Source: Rhizocola hellebori (GTDB taxonomy: Bacteria > Actinomycetota > Actinomycetes > Mycobacteriales > Micromonosporaceae). From it: a DNA stretch of 64,000 nucleotides. Below, piece after piece: positions 1 to 9,272 of the stretch. The notes beneath the pieces are model-generated. The model searched no databases and was not told where the DNA came from. It worked only from the letters and a program-made list of their open reading frames with translations. The stretch covers positions 80,352 through 144,351 of the forward strand of contig NZ_BONY01000008.1 in assembly GCF_016862955.1 (NCBI RefSeq), written 5' to 3'. Made by a program: the position numbers and the translations under genes. Within the stretch, counting starts at the first letter, position 1; every line of letters starts with the position of its first letter.

Positions 1-427
1 TCCCGTAGGAGTCGCCGAATCGCCGGAACCTCGACGCCTGAACGTAGGCGGGCCCGGTGGGCGGAGGCGGGCCGGTCGTCTGGGACCTCACTGGAGGGCC
101 GCCACCACCTTGATTGCCCGGCGGGGCGCCGCCGCCGGTGCTGACCGGCGCCGGCGTGGCCGACGTCGGCAAGGTCAGCGGCGGCGAGGCAGACGCCGAA
201 CCGTCCGGTGTCGGCGCGCTCGAAGGCAGGCGGGTGGGATCGGTGCCCTTTGCCGTGGAGTCGATCTGGCCATAGATCGTGAGCCCGGAATAGGCCAGCA
301 CCAACACCACGAAGACGACCGCGATCATCCGCCCGGTCATCTTCGCGGGCGGCTTGAGCCAGTTGCTGAAAATGCCCACGGCGATGGCGAGCAGGAGCAG
401 ACCAAAAGGCACAATCCAGGTACGCAT
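1..427 (-). CDS. Membrane protein of unknown function, 3' end beyond the window
   Basis: A reading frame begins with ATG at 427 on the minus strand and stays open to the window edge, giving about 142 residues. It starts MRTWIVPFGLLLLAIAVGIF, a hydrophobic segment that could be a signal anchor. A second hydrophobic segment follows (MIAVVFVVLVLAYSGLTIYG, about residues 34-53), and then a long Pro/Ser/Thr/Gly-rich tract. Two helices followed by a low-complexity extracytoplasmic stalk suggest an envelope protein. No family is recognised and the C-terminus is missing. It diverges from the regulator gene at 588. Confidence 0.6.
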   Translation of the reverse strand, partial: MRTWIVPFGLLLLAIAVGIFSNWLKPPAKMTGRMIAVVFVVLVLAYSGLTIYGQIDSTAKGTDPTRLPSSAPTPDGSASASPPLTLPTSATPAPVSTGGGAPPGNQGGGGPPVRSQTTGPPPPTGPAYVQASRFRRFGDSYG

Positions 428-587
428 GCGCCTTCGAGCCTCCCGCCGACACCGATAGAGCGGCAGCCTATAAGCATCCGCAGGCCTGCGCGTTCCACCG
501 CGCGGACATGGATACTGAGCCCAGTGGATGAACTAGAGATAAGATCGGCAATGATCGCTTCTCTGGCGTCAAACCTGCGGGTAGGTC

Positions 588-3368
588 ATGATCGAGTTTG
601 GCGTGTTGGGCCCACTGTCCATTCGGCGCGATGGGTCGCCGGTCGTGGTGGGCACGCGGAGTCTGGGACGCCTGCTCGCGGTGCTGGTGTGCCGGGCGAA
701 CCGAGCGGTGACGGTCGCGGAGCTCGCGGATGCCATCTGGGACGGTGACCCGTCGGCCAACCCGCGCAAGGCAATTCACGTGTACGTGCACCGGCTGCGC
801 CTGCTGCTCGGTGATGGTGACCTGGTCATCGGCGATCAGGGCTACTACTCGCTGGCGGTCGGCGCGCATCAGGTGGACGCGCTGCGTTTCGCGAGCCTCG
901 TCGCGCGCGGCCGGGCGGCGCATGCCCGCCAGGATCTGGATGCGGCGCGCAGCCTGTTCCGCCAGGCGCTCGGCCTGTGGCGGGGGCGGCCTTACGACTC
1001 CGTCGCCTACGGGACGCTGATCGCCGACGAGGTCCGGCGGCTCGACGAGCAGCATCTGCTGGTCCAGGAGGCGCTGTTCGCCGTGGAGCTGGACCTGGGC
1101 AACGACGCCGAAATGGTCGGCGAGCTGGCCCGGCTTGCGGCGGCGAACCCGTACCACGAACGGCTCTCGGCCATGCTCATGCGAGCACTGCACCGCGCGG
1201 GCCGTCGATCCGAAGCGCTGGAGGTTTTCCGGAGCACCCGGGCCGTGCTCGTCGACGAGCTGGGCGTGGAGCCGGGTGAGGACCTCCAGAAGGTGCACCA
1301 GGCGATACTGCGCGGCGAGATGTCGGCCCCGCGGCCGGCGGCGGGTGACGTCGAGAGCACTCCCAACCCGGTACCACGTCAGCTGCCTGGTGGTGTTGTT
1401 GGTTTCTCTGGGCGTAACCAGCAGATGAAGGCCCTCGACCAGCTGCTGCCGGACAGCTCACAACCCGACGGTCTCAGGATCTCGGTGATCGCCGGGACTG
1501 CCGGCGTTGGCAAGACCACACTGGCCGTGCACTGGGGCCACCAGGTTGCTGACCAGTTCCCCGACGGGCAGCTATATGTGGACTTGCGGGGTTTCGACCC
1601 GAGCAGGTCTCCGATGGATCCGGCGGAGGCGGTGCGAGGCTTCCTGGCCGCGTTCGAGTATCCGCCGCAGCGAATACCGGTCGAGGTGGCCGCCCAGGCC
1701 GGGCTGTATCGCAGCCTGCTGGCCGACAAGCGCGTTCTGGTGGTTCTCGACAACGCCCGCGACGGCGACCAGGTCCGCCCGCTGCTGCCGGGGTCGCCGG
1801 GATGCCTGGTCCTGGTGACCAGCCGCGAGCGGATGCCCGGCGTGGTCGCGGCAACGGGCGCTTATCCGCTGATGCTGGACGTGCTGCCGGAGAACGAGGC
1901 ACAGGCGCTGCTGGCGAGACGGCTCGGGCCCGACCGGTTGGCGGCCGAGCCGGACGCGGCCGACGAGATCATCCAGCGGTGTGCGCGGCTGCCGCTGGCC
2001 CTGGCGATCGCGGCAAGCCATGCCGCCAGCTACGCCGACCTTTCCCTCAGCGGGTTGGCCGATCAGCTGCGTACAGCCAGCGGCCTGGACGCGTTCGACG
2101 CCGGGGACGCGGCGACCGATGCGAGGGCCGTCTTCTCCTGGTCCTACGAAGCACTCAGCCCAGAAGCGGCACGGCTGTTCCGGTTGCTGGGGGTGCACCC
2201 GGGCCCAGACCTGTCCATGCCCGCCGCGGCCAGCCTGGCCGGTGTTGAACCGCAGCGGGCACAGGCCATGCTTGCCGAGCTGACCCGCGCGCATCTGGTC
2301 AACGAACGCGTCCCGGGCCGCTACAGCTGCCATGACCTGTTGCGGTCCTATGCCGGCGAGCTGGCTCACCGCCACGACACCGAGACCGCCCGGCGCACGG
2401 CCCTGCACCAGCTGCTGGAGCATTACATGCACAGCGCCCGCGCCGCAGTCCTGTGCCTGGACCCCAACCGCGACCCCATGCCCGAGACCCCGGTGCAGCC
2501 CGAGGTCACCCCCGAGACGTTCGACGATGTTCCGCAGGCGATGGGCTGGTTCACCGCCACACACGCCGCGTTGCTGGCGGCGATCGAGCATGCCGCAGGC
2601 AATGGGTTCGACGCCCACGCCCATCGGCTGGCCTGGACTCTCGTACCGTTCTTGGACCGTCGCGGGCACTGGCACGACTGGCTGGACGTCCAGCGCATCG
2701 CCGTTGACGCCACCGCCCGGATGGGCGACCGATCCGAGCAGGCCCGTGCTCATCGGGGTCTTGCCAGCGCGTACAAACAGCTGGGCCTCTACGACGAAGC
2801 CAACGTCCATTTTGGATACGCGCTCGACCTCTACCGGGAACACGGAGATCAGCTTGGTGAGGCGCTCACCCACAACAGCTTGAGTCTGGTACTGGAAAGG
2901 CAGGATCGCCTTCGCGAGGCCATCGACCATAACAAGCTCGCCCTCGACCTTTTCCGGGCGGTCGGCGACCGGTCGGGGCAGGGCCGATGCCTGCACTCGA
3001 TCGGCTGGTACCACGCTCGGCTCGGCGAGCACGAAATCGCCCTCACCCACTGCCAGCAGGCCCTTCCCCTGCTGGCCGAGGTCGGCGACCGCGCCGAGCC
3101 CTACACGTGGGGCGCCCTCGGCTACCTTCACCATCAGCTGGGCGACTATGACAGCGCCATCGCCCACCACCGGCAGGCCCTCACCCGTTTTCAGGAGCAG
3201 GGCTACCGCTACCCCGAGGCGCAGGCGCTGGATTACCTGGGCGACACCTACCTTGCCGCGAACGATCTCGACGCTGCCCGCACGGTCTGGCGCCAGGCGC
3301 TGAGCATCCTGGGGGAACTTCGCCACCCCGACGCGGACAAGGTACGCGCCAAACTTCACGACCTCTGA
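588..3368 (+). CDS. AfsR/SARP-family transcriptional regulator with NB-ARC ATPase and TPR domains
   Basis: The 926-residue protein has the full AfsR architecture. An OmpR-like winged helix (about 1-95, starting MIEFGVLGPLSIRRDG) is followed by a bacterial transcriptional activation domain (about 98-245). Next comes an NB-ARC-type P-loop ATPase with Walker A GTAGVGKTT near residue 303 and a Walker B-like VLVVLDN near 384. TPR repeats fill about 690-920. Such proteins bind direct repeats near promoters and are often activators of secondary metabolism. No biosynthetic cluster adjoins it, so its target is unknown. The next full gene encodes an acyltransferase, but a strong inverted repeat lies between them, so an operon is unlikely. 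Confidence 0.9.
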   Translation: MIEFGVLGPLSIRRDGSPVVVGTRSLGRLLAVLVCRANRAVTVAELADAIWDGDPSANPRKAIHVYVHRLRLLLGDGDLVIGDQGYYSLAVGAHQVDALRFASLVARGRAAHARQDLDAARSLFRQALGLWRGRPYDSVAYGTLIADEVRRLDEQHLLVQEALFAVELDLGNDAEMVGELARLAAANPYHERLSAMLMRALHRAGRRSEALEVFRSTRAVLVDELGVEPGEDLQKVHQAILRGEMSAPRPAAGDVESTPNPVPRQLPGGVVGFSGRNQQMKALDQLLPDSSQPDGLRISVIAGTAGVGKTTLAVHWGHQVADQFPDGQLYVDLRGFDPSRSPMDPAEAVRGFLAAFEYPPQRIPVEVAAQAGLYRSLLADKRVLVVLDNARDGDQVRPLLPGSPGCLVLVTSRERMPGVVAATGAYPLMLDVLPENEAQALLARRLGPDRLAAEPDAADEIIQRCARLPLALAIAASHAASYADLSLSGLADQLRTASGLDAFDAGDAATDARAVFSWSYEALSPEAARLFRLLGVHPGPDLSMPAAASLAGVEPQRAQAMLAELTRAHLVNERVPGRYSCHDLLRSYAGELAHRHDTETARRTALHQLLEHYMHSARAAVLCLDPNRDPMPETPVQPEVTPETFDDVPQAMGWFTATHAALLAAIEHAAGNGFDAHAHRLAWTLVPFLDRRGHWHDWLDVQRIAVDATARMGDRSEQARAHRGLASAYKQLGLYDEANVHFGYALDLYREHGDQLGEALTHNSLSLVLERQDRLREAIDHNKLALDLFRAVGDRSGQGRCLHSIGWYHARLGEHEIALTHCQQALPLLAEVGDRAEPYTWGALGYLHHQLGDYDSAIAHHRQALTRFQEQGYRYPEAQALDYLGDTYLAANDLDAARTVWRQALSILGELRHPDADKVRAKLHDL

Positions 3369-3441
3369 CTCCCCTGGCGCTACAGATGTAAGCGCTGTGT
3401 AACCGGCCTTCGAAACACTGTGCCAGTCCCGATAAGCGGGG

Positions 3442-3474
3442 GAGGGTTGTCCGGCCCCGAGCCGGACAACCCTC
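3442..3474 (+). terminator. Strong 14-bp inverted repeat, probable terminator
   Basis: Positions 3442-3455 are perfectly complementary to 3461-3474, leaving a 5-nt loop (cccga). The stem is GC-rich and lies about 70 bp after the stop codon of the AfsR-like gene. There is no U-tract, as is common for actinobacterial hairpin terminators. Because it is symmetrical it could instead be an operator, but its location favours termination. Confidence 0.65.
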
Positions 3475-3547
3475 GGCTGCGCCTCACCCAGCAAACCGTG
3501 CGCCGGAAGCAAAGGTGTTGGGCCGCAACCTATGGCACGGAGGAAAA

Positions 3548-3841
3548 ATGACGGGGTTTGGCATGGATCTCGGGACGACACCGTCCTGTATCGGCCGGGT
3601 GAATGGCGACAACACGGCACCATCGGTGCTCTTCTTCGGGTCGGCCCATAAGGTCTCGGTGCGGGCCCAGCTTTCAGGCGCGCCGTCCGCGAGCTGGCGC
3701 GAGCAGCCCAAAGCGAGGCATCGCCGGAGCGCACTAGTGTCCAATGTGGAGGCTGGCGCGTTGTCGGGTCGAGCGCTGGATCCCTGGTCGCCCATATGCG
3801 TGCCGGGCGGGCCATGGCACGATCTGCCTCCTGCGGCTTAA
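3548..3841 (+). pseudogene. Eroded N-terminal remnant of an Hsp70/DnaK-family ATPase
   Basis: A frame starting at ATG 3548 has a good ribosome-binding site (ggaggaa, 5 nt upstream) and reads MTGFGMDLGTTPSCIGRV, the Hsp70 phosphate-1 loop signature. The text continues NTAPSVLFFGSAHKVSVRAQ, which matches the next conserved Hsp70 stretch (TPSVV.F......VG.QA) with a short deletion between the two blocks. After about 45 residues the similarity stops and the frame ends at 3841, whereas Hsp70 proteins exceed 500 residues. I read it as a decayed gene that still has a translation start. A functional mini-protein is possible but unsupported. Confidence 0.65.
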
Positions 3842-3932
3842 TCGCCCGGCGGACAACGCTGATCAGCCGCAACCGGTATATTGCCCGCTTGACGACCACG
3901 ATCGGCGTCGACGGGCAAGGGAGAAAGTTCGC

Positions 3933-6068
3933 ATGCACCCAACGAGCCGCATGGAGTTTCGCGGGGATATCGAGGGTATGCGGGCGATTGCGGTGCTTTT
4001 GGTGGTCATTGGCCATGCATCGGTGGGCTTGTTCTCGGGCGGCTTTGTCGGCGTCGACGTATTTTTCGTGATCTCCGGATTCCTCATCACGTCTCTGCTG
4101 ACCCAGGAACTGACGGCCACTGGCACGATTTCCATCCGGCAGTTCTATACGCGCCGGGCGCTGCGCCTGCTGCCCGCATCGACACTGGTCTTGCTGGTCA
4201 CGCTGATCGCGGCGTGGTCGTGGTTGTCACCGCTCAGATTCACGGAAACCGTAAAAGACATAGTTGCCAGCGCATTCTATGTCATCAATTTCCGGCTTGC
4301 CGGCATCGGCACCGACTACTGGGCTGCCAGCGATCCGCCATCACCCGTGCAGCATTTCTGGTCACTCGCGGTGGAAGAGCAGTTCTACATGTTCTGGCCG
4401 GTGCTCATCCTGTTGGCAACGCTGTGGTCACGGCGGCGGGGACAGACCCGGCTCGGCCCGCTCACCGTGGTGCTGGCGACGTTGACGGCTGGTTCCCTTG
4501 CGCTCAGCTGGCTCGTGACCCACCAAAGCGCCCCGTGGGCCTACTTCGGCGGCCACACCAGGGCGTGGGAGCTGGGGATCGGCGCGTTGGTGGCGCTGGG
4601 CGCGACCAGGTTTGCGCGCCTGCCGCGCGTGGCGGCCGAATTGGCCGCGTGGATAGGGCTTGGGGCAATCATCACGGCCGCGGTGGTCTTCGATGAATTC
4701 ACGCCTTTTCCTGGTATTGCTGCGCTTCTGCCCGTTGCCGGCGCGGCATTGGTGATCGCGGCCGGCTTCCGTTCCTCCTCCGCGGGCCGCCTGCTCGGCC
4801 TGGGGCCGATGCGGGTCCTAGGCAAGCTTTCCTACGGCTGGTATCTGTGGCATTGGCCGATGCTGCTCATCGTCCCGGTCGCCTTTGACATGTCCCCGAG
4901 CCTGGCCGACAGACTCGCGCTTGCCGGTGCGGCCCTGCTGCTGGCGCAGCTGTCCCTGGTCGCGGTGGAGAATCCGATCCGCCATCTCTCCGCCCTGCGG
5001 CACCGACCCTTGCGAGGCATCGGGCTGGGTCTGACTCTTTCGTCCACCACGACGGCCGTGGCGCTGAGCATGGTGGTCCTCATGCCGCCCGGCGCGCCCG
5101 GGTTGGTGTCGCCCGACAGGGCCCTGTTCATACCGCCCGCCATACAGCTCGACGTGATCGACGATCTGCCCAGCGGTGCACCGGAGGTGCTCCCCAGCGC
5201 TTCGGCTTCGGCTGCGCCTGCTCCCAGCATGGATGCCCTTCTCGCGCAGGGCCTCAACATGAAGTCCCTGCCGCGCAACCTCGACCCGCCACTGGCCAGC
5301 GCGTCCAAGGCCTACCCCTCCACCTACAACGGCTGTCACCGAGGTTTTGCGGGAGTCTCCCTGCCGCCCGACAGTTGCGTCTTTGGCGACACCTCCTCCC
5401 CCACCACCGTCGTGCTGCTCGGTGATTCCCATGCCGCGCAATGGTTTTCCGCGCTCGAGAAGCTGGCGAAGGCGAAGCACTGGCGGCTGATCCCGCTGAC
5501 CAAGGCCAACTGCCCCGTCGGCGAGGTGCAGGTCATCGAAAGGTCGTTCAACCGGACCTACACCGAGTGTGAGCAATGGCGAGCCAACGCCATGGCGAAG
5601 ATTGCCTCTCTGCATCCCGCGCTCGTGGTGACGGCCACCTACTTCGACAGCCGGCAACCCGTTCCCGCTTCGTCAAACCCCGAGGCGGTGTGGGCCGAGG
5701 GCTGGAAGCGATCGTTCATCAAGCTCAAAGCCTCGGCAGCCCACGTCGTCTTTATGGTGGACAACCTCTACCGCTTCACCGCCGGGCCGGAGTGCGCTGC
5801 CGTGCATCCCGATTCGCTCAGCGCGTGCAACCAGGCGTCAACCTCGGGTGGGTTGATGCAGCCCACGCGCAGAGCGAACGTGGCCAAGGTGGCGGTGGAC
5901 CTCGGCGTGACCGTCATCGATCCCATCCCATGGATGTGCCTGAACAACAAATGCCCGCTCGTGGTCGGCAATATCCTGACCTACCGCGACAACCACCACA
6001 TCACGCCGCCCTTCTCCAGACTGCTCGCGCCGATGCTCGAAGCAAAGCTGCCCGCTCTCACGCCCTGA
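3933..6068 (+). CDS. Membrane O-acyltransferase (acyltransferase-3 family) with C-terminal SGNH domain
   Basis: The 711-residue protein has the OafA/YrhL-type fusion. An N-terminal acyltransferase-3 domain of roughly ten or eleven membrane segments occupies about 10-390 and begins RGDIEGMRAIAVLLVVIGH with the conserved His. A linker leads to an extracytoplasmic SGNH hydrolase-like domain. That domain carries the GDSH block (VVLLGDSHAAQWF, near residue 497) and a C-terminal DNHH block near 685, supplying catalytic Ser and Asp/His. Such enzymes O-acetylate cell-wall or exported glycans. The ATG at 3933 is preceded by gggagaaag; an internal ATG at 3951 is an alternative. It stands alone, ending at a hairpin. 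Confidence 0.88.
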   Translation: MHPTSRMEFRGDIEGMRAIAVLLVVIGHASVGLFSGGFVGVDVFFVISGFLITSLLTQELTATGTISIRQFYTRRALRLLPASTLVLLVTLIAAWSWLSPLRFTETVKDIVASAFYVINFRLAGIGTDYWAASDPPSPVQHFWSLAVEEQFYMFWPVLILLATLWSRRRGQTRLGPLTVVLATLTAGSLALSWLVTHQSAPWAYFGGHTRAWELGIGALVALGATRFARLPRVAAELAAWIGLGAIITAAVVFDEFTPFPGIAALLPVAGAALVIAAGFRSSSAGRLLGLGPMRVLGKLSYGWYLWHWPMLLIVPVAFDMSPSLADRLALAGAALLLAQLSLVAVENPIRHLSALRHRPLRGIGLGLTLSSTTTAVALSMVVLMPPGAPGLVSPDRALFIPPAIQLDVIDDLPSGAPEVLPSASASAAPAPSMDALLAQGLNMKSLPRNLDPPLASASKAYPSTYNGCHRGFAGVSLPPDSCVFGDTSSPTTVVLLGDSHAAQWFSALEKLAKAKHWRLIPLTKANCPVGEVQVIERSFNRTYTECEQWRANAMAKIASLHPALVVTATYFDSRQPVPASSNPEAVWAEGWKRSFIKLKASAAHVVFMVDNLYRFTAGPECAAVHPDSLSACNQASTSGGLMQPTRRANVAKVAVDLGVTVIDPIPWMCLNNKCPLVVGNILTYRDNHHITPPFSRLLAPMLEAKLPALTP

Positions 6069-6071
6069 CCG

Positions 6072-6090
6072 CCGCGCGGTCAGAGCGCGG
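6072..6090. terminator. Short inverted repeat between convergent genes
   Basis: Positions 6072-6077 (ccgcgc) pair with 6085-6090 (gcgcgg) across a 7-nt loop. It lies in the 23-bp gap between the stop codons of the acyltransferase and the minus-strand cyclase-family gene, so it may terminate both. The stem is short. Confidence 0.4.
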
Positions 6091-6091
6091 T

Positions 6092-7027
6092 TCAGAAGGT
6101 GGCGATCGGGTTGACCGGGCTGCCGGAGGTGCCGGCGAAGCGGACCGGCGCGACCGCGAGGTGGAAGTCCCACTGACCGAGCTCGGCAGCCGTCGTCGCG
6201 CACGCCTCCAGGTCGCAGTTGTCGAGCATCCACAGACCCATCGCAACGAGGCTCACGGCGTGAACGGGCATCAACACGTCTTGGTACCCCGACGGCTGAA
6301 CGTCCTGGGGGGTATCAGCGCCGATCAGGGCGACCTCCCGCTCATGCAGCCACGGCAGGCAGGACGCGTGCCAGCCGGCCTGCGTGAAGCTGAACGCCGC
6401 ACCGGCCTCGTGCCGGAAACGGCCGTAGCCCGTGCGCAGCAGCACCGCATCGCCGGATCGCACCCGCACACCCTGACGGCGCTCGGCCTCCTCGAGATCC
6501 TCGGGAAACACCCCCTGCCCCGGCTCCAGCCACGGCACCTCGCGGACGCTCGCGATGTCCAGCAGGACACCACGCGTGATAATCCCATTCGCCGCCGCCG
6601 TCACCGCCGCCCACGCCGAACCCGTTGCGGCGTCGACCACCGAGTGCGACCGCCCGTTGTACATCGTGCCGTCCCAGAAGATGTGGCACGGCGAGTCGAG
6701 ATGGGTGAGGGTGTTGCCGTGGAACGAGATGCCGAGCCGCTCGGAGGAAAAGCCCCAGCGCCGGTCGTTGTGGAAGGCGGCCGGCATGTTCTCCGCACCC
6801 GGCATGTCGGCGGCGCACGGGCAAGTCGTCGTCGACCGCTCCATGTCCTGCGGCACGGCAACCTCCCACGCGCACGACACGCTCCTGCCGTGGCGCACGG
6901 CCCTCGCCGCCGCCAGCCGGACATCGTCGGTGATGTGGTTCAGCGTGCCGAGCTCATCGTCGTTGCCCCACCTCCCCCAGTTCGACAACGTGTTGAAGTA
7001 CCCGAGCACGTCGTCCTGTGTGGGCAT
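6092..7027 (-). CDS. Cyclase-family (kynurenine formamidase-like) metal-dependent hydrolase
   Basis: The 311-residue protein carries the cyclase-family metal-binding motif HGNTLTHLDSPCHIFWDG (consensus HxGTHxDxPxH). It also has the N-terminal NWGRWGNDDELGTLNHIT block and LLRTGYGRF, all typical of the bacterial branch of this fold. Family members hydrolyse amides or lactones such as N-formylkynurenine; the substrate here is unknown. The ATG at 7027 follows a strong ggaggag site. It stands alone, divergent from the zinc-ribbon gene at 7088, so no pathway can be inferred from neighbours. Confidence 0.82.
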   Translation of the reverse strand: MPTQDDVLGYFNTLSNWGRWGNDDELGTLNHITDDVRLAAARAVRHGRSVSCAWEVAVPQDMERSTTTCPCAADMPGAENMPAAFHNDRRWGFSSERLGISFHGNTLTHLDSPCHIFWDGTMYNGRSHSVVDAATGSAWAAVTAAANGIITRGVLLDIASVREVPWLEPGQGVFPEDLEEAERRQGVRVRSGDAVLLRTGYGRFRHEAGAAFSFTQAGWHASCLPWLHEREVALIGADTPQDVQPSGYQDVLMPVHAVSLVAMGLWMLDNCDLEACATTAAELGQWDFHLAVAPVRFAGTSGSPVNPIATF

Positions 7028-7087
7028 CGACTCCTCCGGTCATGCGGTTGGAAAACACCGCAAAGCATATCCGTTGCCTCATGCGCT

Positions 7088-7438
7088 ATGGTCGGCAGCG
7101 TGCCCGCCGACGATGTCCTAGCTGCAGTGGAAGCCTTTGCCGCACGCATTCATGCCCTCGATCCGAAGGCGGCGGTGCTCGGCGAGCTGACGCTGAGCTA
7201 CCAAGGCCGGCAGACTCAGGTGCCGGTCACCGCGCCGGTGAAGGCGGCGCTGGCGGAGGCCTTGCGCAGCTATCACGATCCGCGGGACTTCGGCAGTTGT
7301 GACTACTGCGCCGACGGCCGGCTCGACGACAACTTCCTCTGTCTGAGCTGTGGACGCCCCAACGGATTGTTCGGCCAGATGCTCACCGAGCGGGCAGAAG
7401 GACACCTCGAGCCGCCTTCCCTTCCCGCCACCGACTAG
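7088..7438 (+). CDS. Small protein with a C-terminal zinc ribbon
   Basis: The 116-residue product starts MVGSVPADDVLAAVEAF and ends with a two-knuckle Cys motif, CDYC-x10-CLSC, near residues 72-89, suited to one structural Zn ion. No enzymatic motif is seen and the family is not recognised. Its stop codon shares the palindrome CTAG (7435-7438) with the stop of the convergent permease gene, so there is no spacer between them. It may be a nucleic-acid or protein-interaction module; this is a guess. Confidence 0.6.
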   Translation: MVGSVPADDVLAAVEAFAARIHALDPKAAVLGELTLSYQGRQTQVPVTAPVKAALAEALRSYHDPRDFGSCDYCADGRLDDNFLCLSCGRPNGLFGQMLTERAEGHLEPPSLPATD

Positions 7439-8622
7439 CCCGGGCTGGCCAGTGCCTCCGTGGGTGAGAGCCGGGAGGCGCGCCAGGCGGGGTAGAAGCC
7501 CGCGAAGACGCCAATGACGACCGTCGCCAGGACACTGCCCAGGCTCGCCCACGCCGGCACCACGACCGGCCAGCGTTGGTAGGACGCGTAGGCCGTCGTG
7601 AGCACGATGCCGAGCAGCACCCCACCTATGCCGCCGAACAGCGACAGCAGCAGGGATTCGACCAGGAACTGCGCTCGGATGTGGCGGCGGGTCGCTCCCA
7701 GCGAGCGCCGCAGCCCGATCTCGGCTCGCCGTTCCAGTACCGAGATGACCATCGTGTTGGCGACGCCGACCCCGCCAACGAGCAGCGCGACCACTCCCAG
7801 GCCGAGCAGCAGGCCGGTCAGGGTCTTGTCGGCGGCCTGGCGCGCGGTCAGCGCATCGGAGGGGCGGGAGACCCGGACCTCGTTGGGGTGCTCCGGGTTT
7901 GCCGTGCGGCCCAGCACGCCTTGCACCGCGAGGACAGCATCATCGCGGGTGCGGGTGTAGATGGTGGTCGGGTATCCGTCGAACCGCAGATACGACTTGG
8001 CGGCAGTCCAGCCGACAAGCGCGGCGTAGTCGAGTTCCGGGGTCAGCACCGCTTCACCGAGGATGCCGATCACGGTGAACCATTGGCCGCCAAGCCAAAC
8101 CTGGGCCTGGACGCTGGGCCGGACCACCCCCAGCCGCGCGGCCGCCTGCTTTCCCAGAACCACCACCGGGTACCCGGAAGTCGCGTCATTGAGCCAAACA
8201 CCGCTGCCGACTTTGGCGCCCACGGTCTCCAGCAGGTCCGTCCGGGCCGCCAGCACGGTCAGGTTACCGGTCTCCCCCACCGACATCCGGTCGTTGCGGT
8301 ACACGGCCTGTTCCAGAAGCCCGGTTGCCGTCGCCGAAGTCACCGGGCCGATCCGGCTGACCATGTCCACGGATTCGGGTGGCAGATGTGACGGCCTGCC
8401 GTGAATGTCTTGCCCTGGCGAGACTTTGAGCAGGTTAGTGCCGAGCTCGGCGAGCTTGCGGTCGAGTTCGGCGCGGCTGGAGCCGGTGATGCCGATGACA
8501 CACACCATGGCGGCGATGCCGATCGCGATCCCCAGCGCGGACAGGACAACGCGCAGTGGCCTGGTACGCAGGCCCGCAACGCCAACCCGATATACGTCAG
8601 CGGGCAGCAGTCTGCTTTTCAC
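7435..8622 (-). CDS. ABC transporter permease, MacB/FtsX type
   Basis: The 395-residue protein has an N-terminal helix ([25 protein letters not shown]) and a large extracytoplasmic domain (about 50-265). Three C-terminal helices follow with the FtsX-like text [19 protein letters not shown]. This is the four-helix MacB topology. It starts at GTG 8622, overlapping the ATPase stop as GTGA, so the two are translationally coupled. MacB-type systems act as mechanotransmitters that drive export of peptides, lipoproteins or antibiotics rather than classic channels. It is the last gene of a four-gene minus-strand operon. Confidence 0.88.
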   Translation of the reverse strand: MKSRLLPADVYRVGVAGLRTRPLRVVLSALGIAIGIAAMVCVIGITGSSRAELDRKLAELGTNLLKVSPGQDIHGRPSHLPPESVDMVSRIGPVTSATATGLLEQAVYRNDRMSVGETGNLTVLAARTDLLETVGAKVGSGVWLNDATSGYPVVVLGKQAAARLGVVRPSVQAQVWLGGQWFTVIGILGEAVLTPELDYAALVGWTAAKSYLRFDGYPTTIYTRTRDDAVLAVQGVLGRTANPEHPNEVRVSRPSDALTARQAADKTLTGLLLGLGVVALLVGGVGVANTMVISVLERRAEIGLRRSLGATRRHIRAQFLVESLLLSLFGGIGGVLLGIVLTTAYASYQRWPVVVPAWASLGSVLATVVIGVFAGFYPAWRASRLSPTEALASPG

Positions 8623-9272
8623 CGCAACACCATCCCGTCATGCATCTGGATTCGGCGGGGCATCAGCGCGGCGATGTCGCGGTCGTGGGTGATGACCACC
8701 ACCGTGGCCCCCGAGGAGTGCAGTTCCAGCAACAGCTGGATCACCGAGGCGCCCGCCTTGGAGTCCAGGTTTCCGGTGGGCTCGTCGGCCAGCAGCAGCG
8801 CCGGGTTGCCCACGGCCGCACGGGCTATGGCGGCCCGCTGGCGTTCGCCGCCGGAAAGCTGATGCGGCTGATGCGCCGCCCGGTGGCCCAGCCCGACCCG
8901 TTCGAGCACGGCCTGGGCCCGTTGGCGTCGCTCCGCCTGCGCCACACCGGAATAGAGCAGCCCATCGGCGATATTGTCCACTACAGACATCCCGTTGGCC
9001 AGGTGGAACTGCTGGAACACGAATCCGATGAGCTGTCCCCGCAACGCCGAGAGCCGCTCGTCGGAAAGCGTGGACAGGTCATGTCCGGCAACGGTCACCC
9101 GGCCCGAAGTCGGAGTATCGAGGGCCCCGGCCAGATGCAGCAGGGTCGACTTGCCGCAGCCGGACGGCCCGACCACCCCGACCAGTTCCCCGGCTTCCAC
9201 GGCCAGCGTTACGCCCGACAAGGCTTGCACCCCACCGGGATAGGACTTGCTCACGTCATCGAGCACGATCAC
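8619..9272 (-). CDS. ABC transporter ATP-binding protein, MacB/LolD type
   Basis: A compact 217-residue ATPase. It has Walker [12 protein letters not shown] (about 35-45), signature [14 protein letters not shown] and Walker [15 protein letters not shown], followed by the H-loop ITHDRD. The DEPTGNLDS form is characteristic of the LolD/MacB branch. It starts at GTG 9272, overlapping the upstream adaptor stop codon (GTGA), and is itself coupled to the permease gene. It should energise the permease from the cytoplasmic side. Confidence 0.92.
   Translation of the reverse strand: MIVLDDVSKSYPGGVQALSGVTLAVEAGELVGVVGPSGCGKSTLLHLAGALDTPTSGRVTVAGHDLSTLSDERLSALRGQLIGFVFQQFHLANGMSVVDNIADGLLYSGVAQAERRQRAQAVLERVGLGHRAAHQPHQLSGGERQRAAIARAAVGNPALLLADEPTGNLDSKAGASVIQLLLELHSSGATVVVITHDRDIAALMPRRIQMHDGMVLR

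Noticed and set aside
1572..4016. 814-residue open frame on the minus strand across the AfsR-like gene
   Set aside because: It runs opposite a gene with clear domains, has no recognisable motif and has the composition expected of an antisense shadow in GC-rich DNA.
5576..7087. Upstream part of a long plus-strand frame ending at 7438
   Set aside because: Only the last 116 codons look like protein and have their own start; the rest lies over the acyltransferase end and antisense to the cyclase-family gene.
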